Below, in pieces: positions 7,421 through 14,477 of a DNA stretch of 64,000 bases. Every line of letters begins with the position of its first letter. Position 1 is the first letter of the stretch. The translations under genes and the position numbers were made by a program. This DNA comes from Oscillospiraceae bacterium (GTDB lineage: Bacteria; Bacillota; Clostridia; Oscillospirales; CAG-272): assembly GCA_015064735.1 (NCBI GenBank), contig SVRP01000008.1, forward strand, positions 25,761 to 89,760, read 5' to 3'. The notes under the pieces are model-generated. The model was given only the letters and a program-made list of their open reading frames with translations. It ran no database searches and was not told where the DNA came from.

Positions 7421-8223
7421 ACAAATACATGAGAAATGAAATGATAGAAAACAAAAAGTACGACATATCAGAAGAATTAATTAAAAATATATTAAATGAT
7501 TATTCCAAAACTTGTGGGGTTTCTACTTTTAAAGGAGACATCATCATTACCAACGAAATGTCAAGGATATATTTTGAAACAAGAAAAGATCTAACCGATC
7601 AAAGCAACACAAAATATAATGAACTCGAACAATTACACGGATTTATCATACCTCCTAAAGAAATCTCTGGAACATTTACTATAGTTTTAAACGAAGATTT
7701 TGTCTACGAGTCTGAAGAAAGCTTTTGGATAGGAACCCTTGTACACGAGGCTGTACATACGAATGATTACATAGATTATTTAATCAAACTCAAATCAAAC
7801 TCGTATGACGAATTATTTGATAAAGATTCACATGATTGTTTTAAATTTTGGACGGAATTTCATGCCCGAGCGATAGGTTTGTATTTCCAACGTAAATATT
7901 TAAGTGATAACATAAATAGCAAAGAATACCTAGAATATATTATTCAAACAGAGTTTGTGTTTCGTATGAACTATATGATAAATAATATTCGTGCTACTAA
8001 TGATTCTGCCCAAAAAAATTATGAACTTGCAACTTTTCTAGGACGGTTAGCGACATGGCAGTACTTGTATCCACACGAGTTTTCTGGTGATTTTATTAGA
8101 CGAACAACTAGCATGGTTCCATGGTTCGAAGAATTATTCTCTCTTTTAACTAAATATGATTCCTTAGAAAAGATTTTTCCTCACTTTGAAAAAATACAAA
8201 CTATTCTCAATACTTGTTTTTGA
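7417..8223 (+). CDS. HExxH putative zinc metalloprotein, third gene of the module
   Basis: The 268-residue protein has the sequence TLVHEAVHTNDY (about residues 109-120), a classical HExxH zinc-protease site, followed about 30 residues later by FWTEFHARAIGLYFQ. There the Glu or His could be the third ligand, as in IrrE/ImmA-like or gluzincin folds. No signal peptide or membrane segment is present, so it should act in the cytoplasm. I do not recognise a named family. The TTG start at 7417 overlaps the HNH stop; ATG at 7429 or 7441 are alternatives, and no strong ribosome site favours them. A protease paired with a nuclease and a recombinase is unusual. Confidence 0.7.
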   Translation: MNKYMRNEMIENKKYDISEELIKNILNDYSKTCGVSTFKGDIIITNEMSRIYFETRKDLTDQSNTKYNELEQLHGFIIPPKEISGTFTIVLNEDFVYESEESFWIGTLVHEAVHTNDYIDYLIKLKSNSYDELFDKDSHDCFKFWTEFHARAIGLYFQRKYLSDNINSKEYLEYIIQTEFVFRMNYMINNIRATNDSAQKNYELATFLGRLATWQYLYPHEFSGDFIRRTTSMVPWFEELFSLLTKYDSLEKIFPHFEKIQTILNTCF

Positions 8224-8344
8224 TGCTCGTTATTTTCACGAAGAAGTTTGCAGTTTGGTAGACCATATCCGTTTCTATTAACTCCAGCAGTTCTCCTATC
8301 GCTGTGTCCTTTTTACTTGTACCATCGACATATATATAAGTATT
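8212..8344 (-). pseudogene. Fragment of an Rpn/PD-(D/E)XK-type transposase
   Basis: The minus strand encodes YIYVDGTSKKDTAIGELLEL followed by IETDMVYQTANFFVKI and a stop, with a stop codon just upstream and no start. The YxxVDGTSKKDTxIGxLL pattern resembles the C-terminal part of Rpn-family recombination-promoting transposases. It overlaps the tail of the HExxH gene and looks like a leftover of an earlier insertion. Assignment is from memory of the family and is tentative. Confidence 0.35.
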
Positions 8345-8442
8345 TTACGAGGTGTTAAATTCCACAAAAAATAAGACTTAAATATTAAGTTCAAGTCAGA
8401 CATATAAAATTAACAATTGTTTTTTTTGAAAAAAGCAAAAAA

Positions 8443-8480
8443 GGGCAGATTTTGAGATGAAAAACTCTCAAAATCTGCCC
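8443..8480. terminator. Strong hairpin after the recombinase module
   Basis: GGGCAGATTTTGAGA, a 7-8 base loop, CTCTCAAAATCTGCCC, then TAATTTTTGTT on the plus strand. An A-rich tract precedes it, so it may work in both directions. Confidence 0.75.
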
Positions 8481-8525
8481 TAATTTTTGTTGTGCAGGGG
8501 TTCGAATCCCTGACAACCCTCGAAA
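8481..8525. other. tRNA T-arm fragment
   Basis: CAGGG-GTTCGAAT-CCCTG is a perfect T-arm with T-loop, next to ACAACCCTCG. No other tRNA parts are seen. It lies right after the terminator hairpin, the same arrangement as other tRNA debris in this window. Confidence 0.45.
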
Positions 8526-8589
8526 ACACCCATTGGCATCTATTTGTTTTCAACCTGATTTTTGGGATAAAAACCCAGAATCTTTATGA

Positions 8590-8770
8590 GGGCTACTAGG
8601 GTACTCGCCTTTGGCGAGAATTCTTCGCCGAGCCTCCCGTGAGCGAGCTCCCGTCGGCTTTCGGCTCGAATGCGAACCTAATTCCGCTACACCTTCGGTG
8701 TGCGGAGCTACGCTCGGCACACCAGTACCCCAGCCAACGCAAAAAGGACGCCGATTGGCGTCCTTTGCGT
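8590..8770. repeat. Palindrome-rich composite ending in tRNA-Gln-like 3' end and shared terminator
   Basis: GC palindromes (CTCGCCTTTGGCGAG, GCACACC...GGTGTGC) lead to GTACCCCAGCCA (8725-8736), then the hairpin AACGCAAAaaGGACGCC-gatt-GGCGTCCTTTGCGTT (8737-8770), then the true 3' end of tRNA-Gln in mirror orientation. The hairpin stem therefore continues through the CCA end of the tRNA. It should serve as tRNA-Gln terminator. Confidence 0.55.
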
Positions 8771-8846
8771 TGGCTGGGGCACTAGGATTCGAACCTAGGT
8801 AATGACGGAGTCAGAGTCCGTTGCCTTACCGCTTGGCGATGCCCCA
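8771..8846 (-). tRNA. tRNA-Gln (CTG)
   Basis: On the minus strand the gene folds as a standard cloverleaf: acceptor TGGGGCA/TGCCCCA, D-arm with AGCGGTA, anticodon arm ACGGA-CTCTGAC-TCCGT with anticodon CTG, T-arm CTAGG-TTCGAAT-CCTAG. The discriminator is G, as expected for Gln, and CCA is encoded. Confidence 0.96.
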
Positions 8847-9001
8847 TTGACAAACGCTATTATAACAGAATAGTCGAGCTTTGTCAATAGCTTTTTTAAG
8901 AATTTTTCCTTATTTTTGAAAATTTTTTATCTTCTTATTGAATTACTATTCTTCATGTGTTATAATATTATGTGCGCGACATTTGCGCTCTATACAAAAA
9001 T

Positions 9002-9078
9002 CTACCCGTGGCACAGCTGGATAGCGCGTCAGACTCCGACTCTGAAGGTCAACGGTTCAAATCCGTTCGGGTAGGCCA
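9002..9078 (+). tRNA. tRNA-Arg (CCG)
   Basis: Cloverleaf with acceptor CTACCCG/CGGGTAG, anticodon arm TCAGA-CTCCGAC-TCTGA giving anticodon CCG, T-arm ACGG-TTCAAAT-CCGT, discriminator G and encoded CCA. A -10-like TATAATATTATG lies about 35 bases upstream. Confidence 0.95.
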
Positions 9079-9079
9079 A

Positions 9080-9118
9080 AAATCGACAAGTTTCGACAGA
9101 AGCTTGTCGATTTTTACT
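9080..9118 (+). terminator. Terminator of tRNA-Arg
   Basis: AATCGACAAG, loop, CTTGTCGATT then TTTAC, starting two bases after the CCA end. A similar hairpin with the same stem core is at 9306-9345. Confidence 0.75.
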
Positions 9119-9213
9119 TCTTCACTCTTATCTCTTCACTTTTCACTCTTCTCTCGCGAAACTTGTCGATTAGGTAATAGGTAAAAGTGAAGAGTGAAAA
9201 GGTGTTAGAGAAG

Positions 9214-9345
9214 TTTTTCTCCCAATGGTCGAAAAGCACTTAATTATATGTGGGTTCAAATCCTTCGGTTAAAAAGGTAAAATATCTTTTTTATCTCCCA
9301 TAGACAAAAATCGACAAGTCTCTGTTTAAACTTGTCGATTTTTTC
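9214..9345 (+). other. tRNA-like T-arm fragment, copy 3, with terminator
   Basis: TCTCCCAATGGTCGAAAAGC, GTGGGTTCAAATCCTTC and AAAATATCTTTTTTAT correspond piece by piece to the minus-strand copy at 4213-4290. A hairpin ATCGACAAG...CTTGTCGAT with T-run follows (9308-9345); it can also end the leftward MmcQ/YjbR gene. Confidence 0.45.
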
Positions 9346-9355
9346 TTTTTTACTA

Positions 9356-9721
9356 TTACCTCTTCGCCTTTCTCTTACTAGCCTCAAAGCTTGCGTTTAC
9401 AAGAAATTCTACAACATCGTCGGTAGCATCGGGTAAAATAACCGATATCCAATGCAATTTATTCATATGATAGGCAGGATAAACCCCCTCCCCCTTGCCA
9501 AATGATCCGAACATCTCCACAGGGAGCTTGAGATTTACGACATCGATCACCTCATCGCTCTCAAAGCCGAACTTACGTCGGGAAACAGACATAACTATGG
9601 CATACCACTTACGATTTTCGCTATGTCTGAACACCGCCGTCTTAAAATCCTCATCAAAGGGATAGTCGGGCATCGTGCCGTAGTTGTTTAAACAGATTTC
9701 AAAAAATGATTGTTTTGTCAT
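9356..9721 (-). CDS. MmcQ/YjbR family protein
   Basis: The 121-residue protein matches the MmcQ/YjbR family over its whole length. Features are GTMPDYPFDEDFKTAVFRH near the N-terminus, a beta-rich middle (KWYAIVMSVSRRKFG), then VNLKLPVEMFGSFGKGEGVYPAYHMNKLHWISVIL. The fold is a CyaY-like alpha/beta sandwich, and some members bind DNA; the physiological function is not settled. It is monocistronic, starting about 450 bases from any upstream gene, and ends at the hairpin shared with the tRNA debris. Confidence 0.85.
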   Translation of the reverse strand: MTKQSFFEICLNNYGTMPDYPFDEDFKTAVFRHSENRKWYAIVMSVSRRKFGFESDEVIDVVNLKLPVEMFGSFGKGEGVYPAYHMNKLHWISVILPDATDDVVEFLVNASFEASKRKAKR

Positions 9722-9780
9722 AATCCTATTCCCGTTAACTAAAACTATTCATGCGTATTATAGCACAATATTACTTAAAA

Positions 9781-9865
9781 ATCAAGGCGTAAGCCTTGTA
9801 TATCACCCGCAACTTGTTGCGGAATATCACCGTGCTTCAGGTAGATACCCGACGGCGCGCGATGA
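9781..9865. repeat. Branched palindrome array C (partial)
   Basis: AAGGC-gta-GCCTT, TATATCAC, CCGCAAC-tt-GTTGCGG, AATATCACC and then degenerate sequence. It matches the left end of array B (10461) and lacks the right half. The remainder of the gap, 9866-10169, holds a CG-rich stretch and the terminator below; no gene is seen. Confidence 0.6.
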
Positions 9866-10032
9866 TTTCCGAAACTATTAAAATCTGCACTAAAACAAAC
9901 AAAACGCCCACCCGAGACTCCTTATTTTCTCCCTTGTCGCCCTCCCTCCCCCTCGCACCGCGAGCGGTCGGGCTCCAATCCATCGCCGTTTTGCGAAGCA
10001 AAACGGCGCTTCTGAGGGCAAAGCCCTCTTCC

Positions 10033-10075
10033 GCCAAAACAAAAAGGACACCCTTGGTGTCCTTTTTGTTTTGGC
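10033..10075. terminator. Long perfect bidirectional hairpin
   Basis: GCCAAAACAAAAAGGACACC, a three-base loop, and the exact complement ending TTTTTGTTTTGGC. The A/T tracts sit inside the stem, so it can stop transcription both ways. It lies just downstream of the leftward DUF2695 gene. Confidence 0.7.
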
Positions 10076-10169
10076 TTAAACGGGTAAAAAGGTGTCTAAA
10101 CAGGGGTAAAAACGAACAAAAGGTGCGTGATTTTCGTTTGTGTATTCATTAGGCGAATTGGGGATTTTC

Positions 10170-10400
10170 TCATTCTATGTCATAGTCTTCATAGCAATTA
10201 AGTAATACTTCACAATCGCAATAGCCGCCCATATCATTGATTTCCTCAATAACGTTTTCAAACAACTCTGCTGAAATATTTTTCCGGAGCCATTGTTCTG
10301 TATGACGCAGAGTGTGGTCACAACCACAAGCCTCCAAATGATCTTCCAAATATGCAAATAATTTTTGCACACTCTCTTCAGACAGAATATAGTTAGCCAT
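10170..10400 (-). CDS. DUF2695 domain protein
   Basis: The 76-residue protein fits DUF2695: CGCDHTLRHTEQWLRK (about residues 25-40) and GGYCDCEVLLNCYED near the C-terminus. The conserved Cys and His residues suggest a small metal-binding or catalytic site, but the family has no known function. It is acidic and soluble. The ATG follows ACGGAGGATACTA. Palindrome array B lies immediately upstream, between it and the next leftward gene. Confidence 0.8.
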   Translation of the reverse strand: MANYILSEESVQKLFAYLEDHLEACGCDHTLRHTEQWLRKNISAELFENVIEEINDMGGYCDCEVLLNCYEDYDIE

Positions 10401-10460
10401 ATTAGTATCCTCCGTAATATTCTGATTTATCAGTTAGATTATACCACACTTTTGTAAATA

Positions 10461-10652
10461 AATCAAGGCGTAAGCCTTGTATATCACCCGCAACTTGTTG
10501 CGGTATATCATCAACGGCTTGCCGTTGTATATCATCAAGCCGCAGGAGAATCCAGCCCCAAAGGGGCTGATGAGATGCAAGGGCGCAAGGCGCCCTTGAT
10601 GATATACGCCGCACTTCGTGCGGCGATGATATGCCAAGCCTGCGGCTTGGAT
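10461..10652. repeat. Branched palindrome array B
   Basis: Units: AAGGC-gta-GCCTT, CCGCAAC-tt-GTTGCGG, AACGGC-tt-GCCGTT, a CAGCCCC-aaa-GGGGCTG centre, AAGGGCGC-aag-GCGCCCTT, GCCGCAC-tt-CGTGCGGC, AAGCC-tgc-GGCTT. TATATCATC separates the left units and GATGATATA the right ones, as in array A. Several unit sequences are shared with array A and others differ, so units appear to be exchangeable. Confidence 0.75.
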
Positions 10653-10654
10653 AA

Positions 10655-10687
10655 AAAAATCCTCGTTCTTTGGAACGAGGATTTTTT
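10655..10687. terminator. Hairpin with A and T tracts
   Basis: AAAAAATCCTCGTTC-tttg-GAACGAGGATTTTTT is symmetric and sits 30 bases past the stop of the leftward 304-residue gene, so it should end that transcript. It also closes palindrome array B. Confidence 0.75.
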
Positions 10688-10716
10688 GGCAAATGACTGT
10701 AATTTTGATACAAATA

Positions 10717-11631
10717 TCAATGAAAAAAGGTTTCCAGATAAACAGATTTTCTTATCATTTCTTTTGCAAAATTCGATGCAGGATTGTGCATCAGTTCTAA
10801 AACCATTTTTGTCTCGTTCTCTGCCGTTTCTTCACAAAAAAACTTTATGGGAACATTTTCTTCGTTTAGGAGATCACGCACTTTGTGTTCCGGGAAATCA
10901 AGGAGAACTCTGCGGTGACATTCATCGAGATTGAAAGAAAAATTGATTCCAAAAGAGATCGGTTTGCACAGAAAAACACCCGCTCTGCCATTGTAATTTC
11001 CTTTAATCTCAACAGTCCCCACATCGTGATTTCCTTTTGGAACATTTCTCAAAAACAACCATATTACAGTAAGAACAGGCGAGTTCAAAACTTCTTCGTT
11101 GCTTTTAGGGGGAGAAGACAGCTTTTCTGTCACGGCAAGAAGCCGTCCCTCGTACACAGCGTCAAGAACCACGAAGCCATAATACGCTTCCTCTGCTTCA
11201 TACCAAGACACAGTACCTTTAGATAGTCGTTTTATCTTATTGTGAGCTGAAACCTTACGCTTTCTTAATGTTTTTCTTTTTGTTTTAAGGGCTTTTTGAA
11301 ATTGCAAAAGCTTATCTTTCCGTTCGGCAAGTTCTGCCTTTGAAAATCCGAGAGAACGATAATACATTATATTTTCGTCACGATCAATGATTTCATTTAC
11401 CCTCAAAAGAATAGCCTCCGACTGCGTCCCCAAAGTCCATTCTGCTTTTGCAAGAGCAAAATAAACATTATGCGGGAGGTTCTGTTCTCCGTTGAATCGA
11501 CTGCAGTATTTTTCAAGTAAAAATGGGGTTATGACAGAAGGGTCACTACCGGCATCGTACAGATCAATATATTCATCATACACCTCGCAAAATTCATCTG
11601 ATTGCGTTAGATCTATTCCCCAAAATGCCAT
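10717..11631 (-). CDS. Hypothetical soluble protein (304 aa)
   Basis: I do not recognise a named family. The N-terminus (AFWGIDLTQSDEFCEVYDEY, then DLYDAGSDP) resembles the WG...Qsde...YdEy start of a group of uncharacterised cytoplasmic proteins, some linked to immunity or polymorphic-toxin loci. Residues 105-150 are a basic coiled-coil-like helix (KTKRKTLRKRKVSAHNKIKR). The second half is an alpha/beta region with no catalytic motif that I can name. The ATG follows CGGAGGAGTAGCT. The gene is monocistronic, with a terminator on either side. Confidence 0.65.
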   Translation of the reverse strand: MAFWGIDLTQSDEFCEVYDEYIDLYDAGSDPSVITPFLLEKYCSRFNGEQNLPHNVYFALAKAEWTLGTQSEAILLRVNEIIDRDENIMYYRSLGFSKAELAERKDKLLQFQKALKTKRKTLRKRKVSAHNKIKRLSKGTVSWYEAEEAYYGFVVLDAVYEGRLLAVTEKLSSPPKSNEEVLNSPVLTVIWLFLRNVPKGNHDVGTVEIKGNYNGRAGVFLCKPISFGINFSFNLDECHRRVLLDFPEHKVRDLLNEENVPIKFFCEETAENETKMVLELMHNPASNFAKEMIRKSVYLETFFH

Positions 11632-11690
11632 AGCTACTCCTCCGTAAAAACTTACACGATAATTATATCACAAAACAACAAAAACCGCAA

Positions 11691-11718
11691 TCCCTTTGTA
11701 TCAGAATTGCGGTTTATG
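11691..11718 (-). terminator. Terminator of the ATPase/nuclease cassette
   Basis: AAACCGCAAT...ATTGCGGTTT with a T-rich tail when read leftward. It lies about 55 bases past the stop of the 223-residue gene and directly next to a copy of the tRNA-Ser 3' end. Confidence 0.65.
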
Positions 11719-11734
11719 TTTGGCGGAGAAGGAG
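11719..11734. other. Duplicate of tRNA-Ser 3' end (possible attachment site)
   Basis: TTTGGCGGAGAAGGAG equals positions 14284-14299, the last bases and CCA end of tRNA-Ser on the minus strand, in the same orientation. The two copies bracket the ATPase and nuclease genes. This is what site-specific insertion at a tRNA 3' end leaves behind, although no integrase lies between them. Confidence 0.55.
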
Positions 11735-11774
11735 CAAATTGTGTTATGTACACAACTGAATAATTGCCTAAATA

Positions 11775-12446
11775 TCAACTTACAGTTTTTAACCACTCTG
11801 AAAATTCAGCAACAGTTAAAACTCGTATTTCATCATATAAATAGTCATTTCTATTAGCATCTTTTCGTTTTGTTAGTCTTTTAAAAGATTTTCTGATATC
11901 AGAAATACGATTATTAGTAACTTCACAACCAGCGACATCAGCCATGGCGTCTTCTAGTCCCTCTGCACCGTCTTCATCTATAACAGCAGTAAATGTTACT
12001 TTAGCCTGCTTGCCCGATGTATAATTGTCACAAATGGGAAGAATTTGTTTTTCTAAGGTAATGTAACTTTCAATAGCTTTCATGCGTATAGACATTATCA
12101 ACTCTTGAATTTTTCTATCTTGATTTTCCCAAAAAAGATTCCAATAATCTTCACACACTGTTTTACTATGTTTACACGTTCCTATTTCGGGGTTGAATTT
12201 ATCCTTGGTAATTTTCTGCTTAAAACCAGATTTAAATTCAACTAATTGAGTATTATTTCCTTCCAAAAATATACCGTCGGCTGATGTGGATGTACTATAC
12301 AATTTTGATATTTCATCAAAATTGTATATTTCAATTGGACTTTCAACTAAAATTACTCCTGCATCGCTTTTAGATGCATTTGAAATTGTTGTTTTATAAT
12401 GATCCCAATTGTCTTGTGCAAATTTGGTCAAATTTTTTGAAATCAT
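11775..12446 (-). CDS. Putative PD-(D/E)xK-like nuclease partner of the AAA ATPase
   Basis: The 223-residue protein is soluble and unrecognised as a whole. Residues about 40-75 hold ADGIFLEGNNTQLVEFKSGF, which fits the D...ExK core of PD-(D/E)xK nucleases: Asp after a hydrophobic strand, then E-F-K on the next. A helical region follows with CKHSKTVCEDYWNLFWE and SIRMKAIESY, then a strand TFTAVIDEDGAEG and a basic tail. The gene starts two bases after the ATPase stop with GGAG eight bases ahead of the ATG, so the pair is one operon. A nuclease effector controlled by the ATPase is inference; a structural partner is the main alternative. Confidence 0.6.
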   Translation of the reverse strand: MISKNLTKFAQDNWDHYKTTISNASKSDAGVILVESPIEIYNFDEISKLYSTSTSADGIFLEGNNTQLVEFKSGFKQKITKDKFNPEIGTCKHSKTVCEDYWNLFWENQDRKIQELIMSIRMKAIESYITLEKQILPICDNYTSGKQAKVTFTAVIDEDGAEGLEDAMADVAGCEVTNNRISDIRKSFKRLTKRKDANRNDYLYDEIRVLTVAEFSEWLKTVS

Positions 12447-12448
12447 AA

Positions 12449-13921
12449 TTATTCTCCAGAATCCTTCAAATACTGATTACGCAAAACTTTCACCTCGGAA
12501 AAATACTGGAGAAAATCTTGATAAATCGAACCAATATCATCATTTATGCAAGAATAATCAACATGACCATCCTCTGTTGCTTCTGTACGATAGAAATTTG
12601 TTTTATCTTCTATGCTATATTTTCTCATATATGCATCTAGAGCTAAAACAAAATTTGAACTATGTGTTGTTAAAACAATATTGACATCTAATTCCTTAAC
12701 CAGTAATACTATCATTTCGGCAAAACGATTTTGCCAAGAAGGATGCAGATGAGCTTCCGGTTCATCAAGAATGAGAATTGTTTCTTTTCCTAAATACCCT
12801 TTTTCAAGCAATATTTTTATAATAGAAAACATTTTTGAACCAGTTGCCAAATTAGATACTTTTAATTTTTTTCCATTTCGAACATAAAAATCTCCACTTG
12901 AAGAAAACTCGAATGTTCCCGGAATAATGGAATCTATATCTTGCTTGATTTTTTTGAAATTATCATCAATTAATGTTTGTTCAAATATCGATGGTTGATT
13001 TGAATCACGTAAAACATACCGCAATTTTTGATTGTGCGTAATAATGTTATTTGGGTTCAAAATGCTTTCCGTATCAATCAGCATCGAACTACGTACAAAT
13101 CTGCGTATAGGGGTTGTTTCATCAAAAATAAAGGGATTATCAATAAACAATGCTTTTTTATAAGGAGAAGTGTAGAAAACAGGCTCTCCATTATTTTCGA
13201 TGGAATTATTGACGATCTTCATGCTGAAACAACATTTGGAATCATCTGTGATTTCTATTTCAGAGTTTTCAACATCAAAACTTGCAGGCTGAATCTGTCC
13301 GGAAAATTCAAGCTTTAGAGTTTGATTAATACTTTCACGTGCATAATCAATTAATTGAGAATCTTTATTAATTGCCGAAAACATATCAAATAAAATTGAC
13401 TTCGCTTTAACAATTTGCTCGTCAATAATTTGACCGATGTTAGTTGTGGTTTCGGTTTCTCTTTTTCTTTCAATTATTCTGCGCACATAAAAACGAATAT
13501 CTTTTACATTAATCAAATCTAAAGGAGAGATCTCTTCCAGTTCTTGCTGCAATTTGAACGCAAATTTTTCACATTCTGTCAGAGGAAGTTCATGTCTAAA
13601 GTCTCTTGAAAAAAGCGAAATCAATGCAGGGTATTTTCTCATAAAGACGGTATTCTCACTATTTTCGTCAAAATCATTTGAACGAACAAAATACCTCATA
13701 AACTCCATTGTTTCAGCAACAGAATCTAACTGATTAACGATATATTGGTTTCTGTCATAATTCGCTTTAGATGACAAATTGGAAACAGCATCTATCAGTG
13801 AATAAAGAGCTTTTCCTACGGTTGTTTTTCCAGAATTGTTTTTACCCGTAATAATAGTTAGACCATCTAGACACAAAGTTGAGTTATTAATCAAACCAAT
13901 ATTGTTTAATCTAATTTTCAT
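12449..13921 (-). CDS. AAA ATPase of the RecF/OLD-like AAA_21 type
   Basis: The 490-residue protein has an ABC-type ATPase fold split by a long insert. Walker A is GKNNSGKTTVGKAL (about residues 27-40); the signature-like region is NLATGSKMFSI near 360; Walker B is ETILILDEPEAHLHPSWQ (about 386-403); the switch His lies in IVLTTHSSNFVLALD. These are hallmarks of the AAA_15/AAA_21 group found in RloA, AbiL, Septu PtuA and PARIS AriA. No TOPRIM domain is fused at the C-terminus. I start at MKIRLNN (ATG 13921), placed after GTAGGTG; a GTG lies three codons upstream. A TG-N-TACAAT promoter lies about 70 bases upstream. Base composition is lower in GC than the neighbouring housekeeping genes. Confidence 0.85.
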   Translation of the reverse strand: MKIRLNNIGLINNSTLCLDGLTIITGKNNSGKTTVGKALYSLIDAVSNLSSKANYDRNQYIVNQLDSVAETMEFMRYFVRSNDFDENSENTVFMRKYPALISLFSRDFRHELPLTECEKFAFKLQQELEEISPLDLINVKDIRFYVRRIIERKRETETTTNIGQIIDEQIVKAKSILFDMFSAINKDSQLIDYARESINQTLKLEFSGQIQPASFDVENSEIEITDDSKCCFSMKIVNNSIENNGEPVFYTSPYKKALFIDNPFIFDETTPIRRFVRSSMLIDTESILNPNNIITHNQKLRYVLRDSNQPSIFEQTLIDDNFKKIKQDIDSIIPGTFEFSSSGDFYVRNGKKLKVSNLATGSKMFSIIKILLEKGYLGKETILILDEPEAHLHPSWQNRFAEMIVLLVKELDVNIVLTTHSSNFVLALDAYMRKYSIEDKTNFYRTEATEDGHVDYSCINDDIGSIYQDFLQYFSEVKVLRNQYLKDSGE

Positions 13922-14094
13922 TATATACACCTACTTTCTGTATATAGCTACTATGTATAAATAGTTAATCATAGATATTGTACCACAATTTCTTCTAAAA
14001 ATCAATACAATTAAATCAATAAGTTATTTTCTCAAGATATCGAATTTAGGTTCTGTTAAATGAATTTATATGTTTTTGATGTGATAAAAAGTGA

Positions 14095-14248
14095 AAGCCC
14101 TTGCGAGCATAGTCGTCTCTCTCCCTCTCGGTCGAGATACTCCTTTTCTCCTCCCATTCCGCCCTCGCTTCTTCACTCGCCGGGTGCGCTTCGGGCGGAA
14201 TGCCCTTGCCGGTCCCCGGCGCTTCGAGTTCAAATCCCTTCGACAACA
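14095..14248. repeat. Palindromic composite with tRNA-Ser-like T-arm fragment
   Basis: Between the ATPase gene and tRNA-Ser (364 bases) lies a GC-rich stretch with CTTCACTCGCCGGGTGCGCTTCGGG and CCGGTCCCCGG. It ends in CGAGTTCAAATCCCTTCG, a T-arm-like fragment read on the plus strand. It faces the genuine tRNA-Ser across a terminator. No protein gene is supported. Confidence 0.45.
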
Positions 14249-14286
14249 AAAAAATATGACCACCCTTTTGGGTGGTCATATTTTTT
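14249..14286. terminator. Terminator of tRNA-Ser
   Basis: AAAAATATGACCACCC-ttt-TGGGTGGTCATATTTTTT, a long symmetric hairpin whose right end joins the encoded CCA of tRNA-Ser. Confidence 0.8.
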
Positions 14287-14379
14287 GGCGGAGAAGGAGA
14301 GATTTGAACTCTCGCGCCGGTTATATCCGACCTACACCCTTAGCAGGGGCGCCTCTTCGGCCAACTTGAGTACTTCTCC
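14286..14379 (-). tRNA. tRNA-Ser (GCT)
   Basis: On the minus strand: acceptor GGAGAAG/CTTCTCC, discriminator G, encoded CCA, a long class II variable arm (GTGTAGGTCGGATATAACC GGC region), T-arm GAGAG-TTCAAAT-CTCTC, and anticodon loop CTGCTAA with anticodon GCT. Its 3' end is repeated at 11719-11734. Confidence 0.95.
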
Positions 14380-14477
14380 ATATGGCAAGCCGCCGTTTTT
14401 CAAGCTTGCCAAATTATTATACCCCATTTCTTCTCGTTTGTCAATATCTTTTTTTGCTTTTTAGGGGCTTTTTTACT

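Noticed and set aside
6018..8223. Known restriction-modification or toxin-antitoxin system
   Set aside because: No methylase, antitoxin or restriction motif set is present; the HNH and HExxH genes do not match a known pair, so I left the module unnamed.
14046..14279. Small frames (65-134 codons) between the ATPase gene and tRNA-Ser
   Set aside because: They read through GC palindromes, the tRNA fragment and the terminator, without ribosome site or homology.
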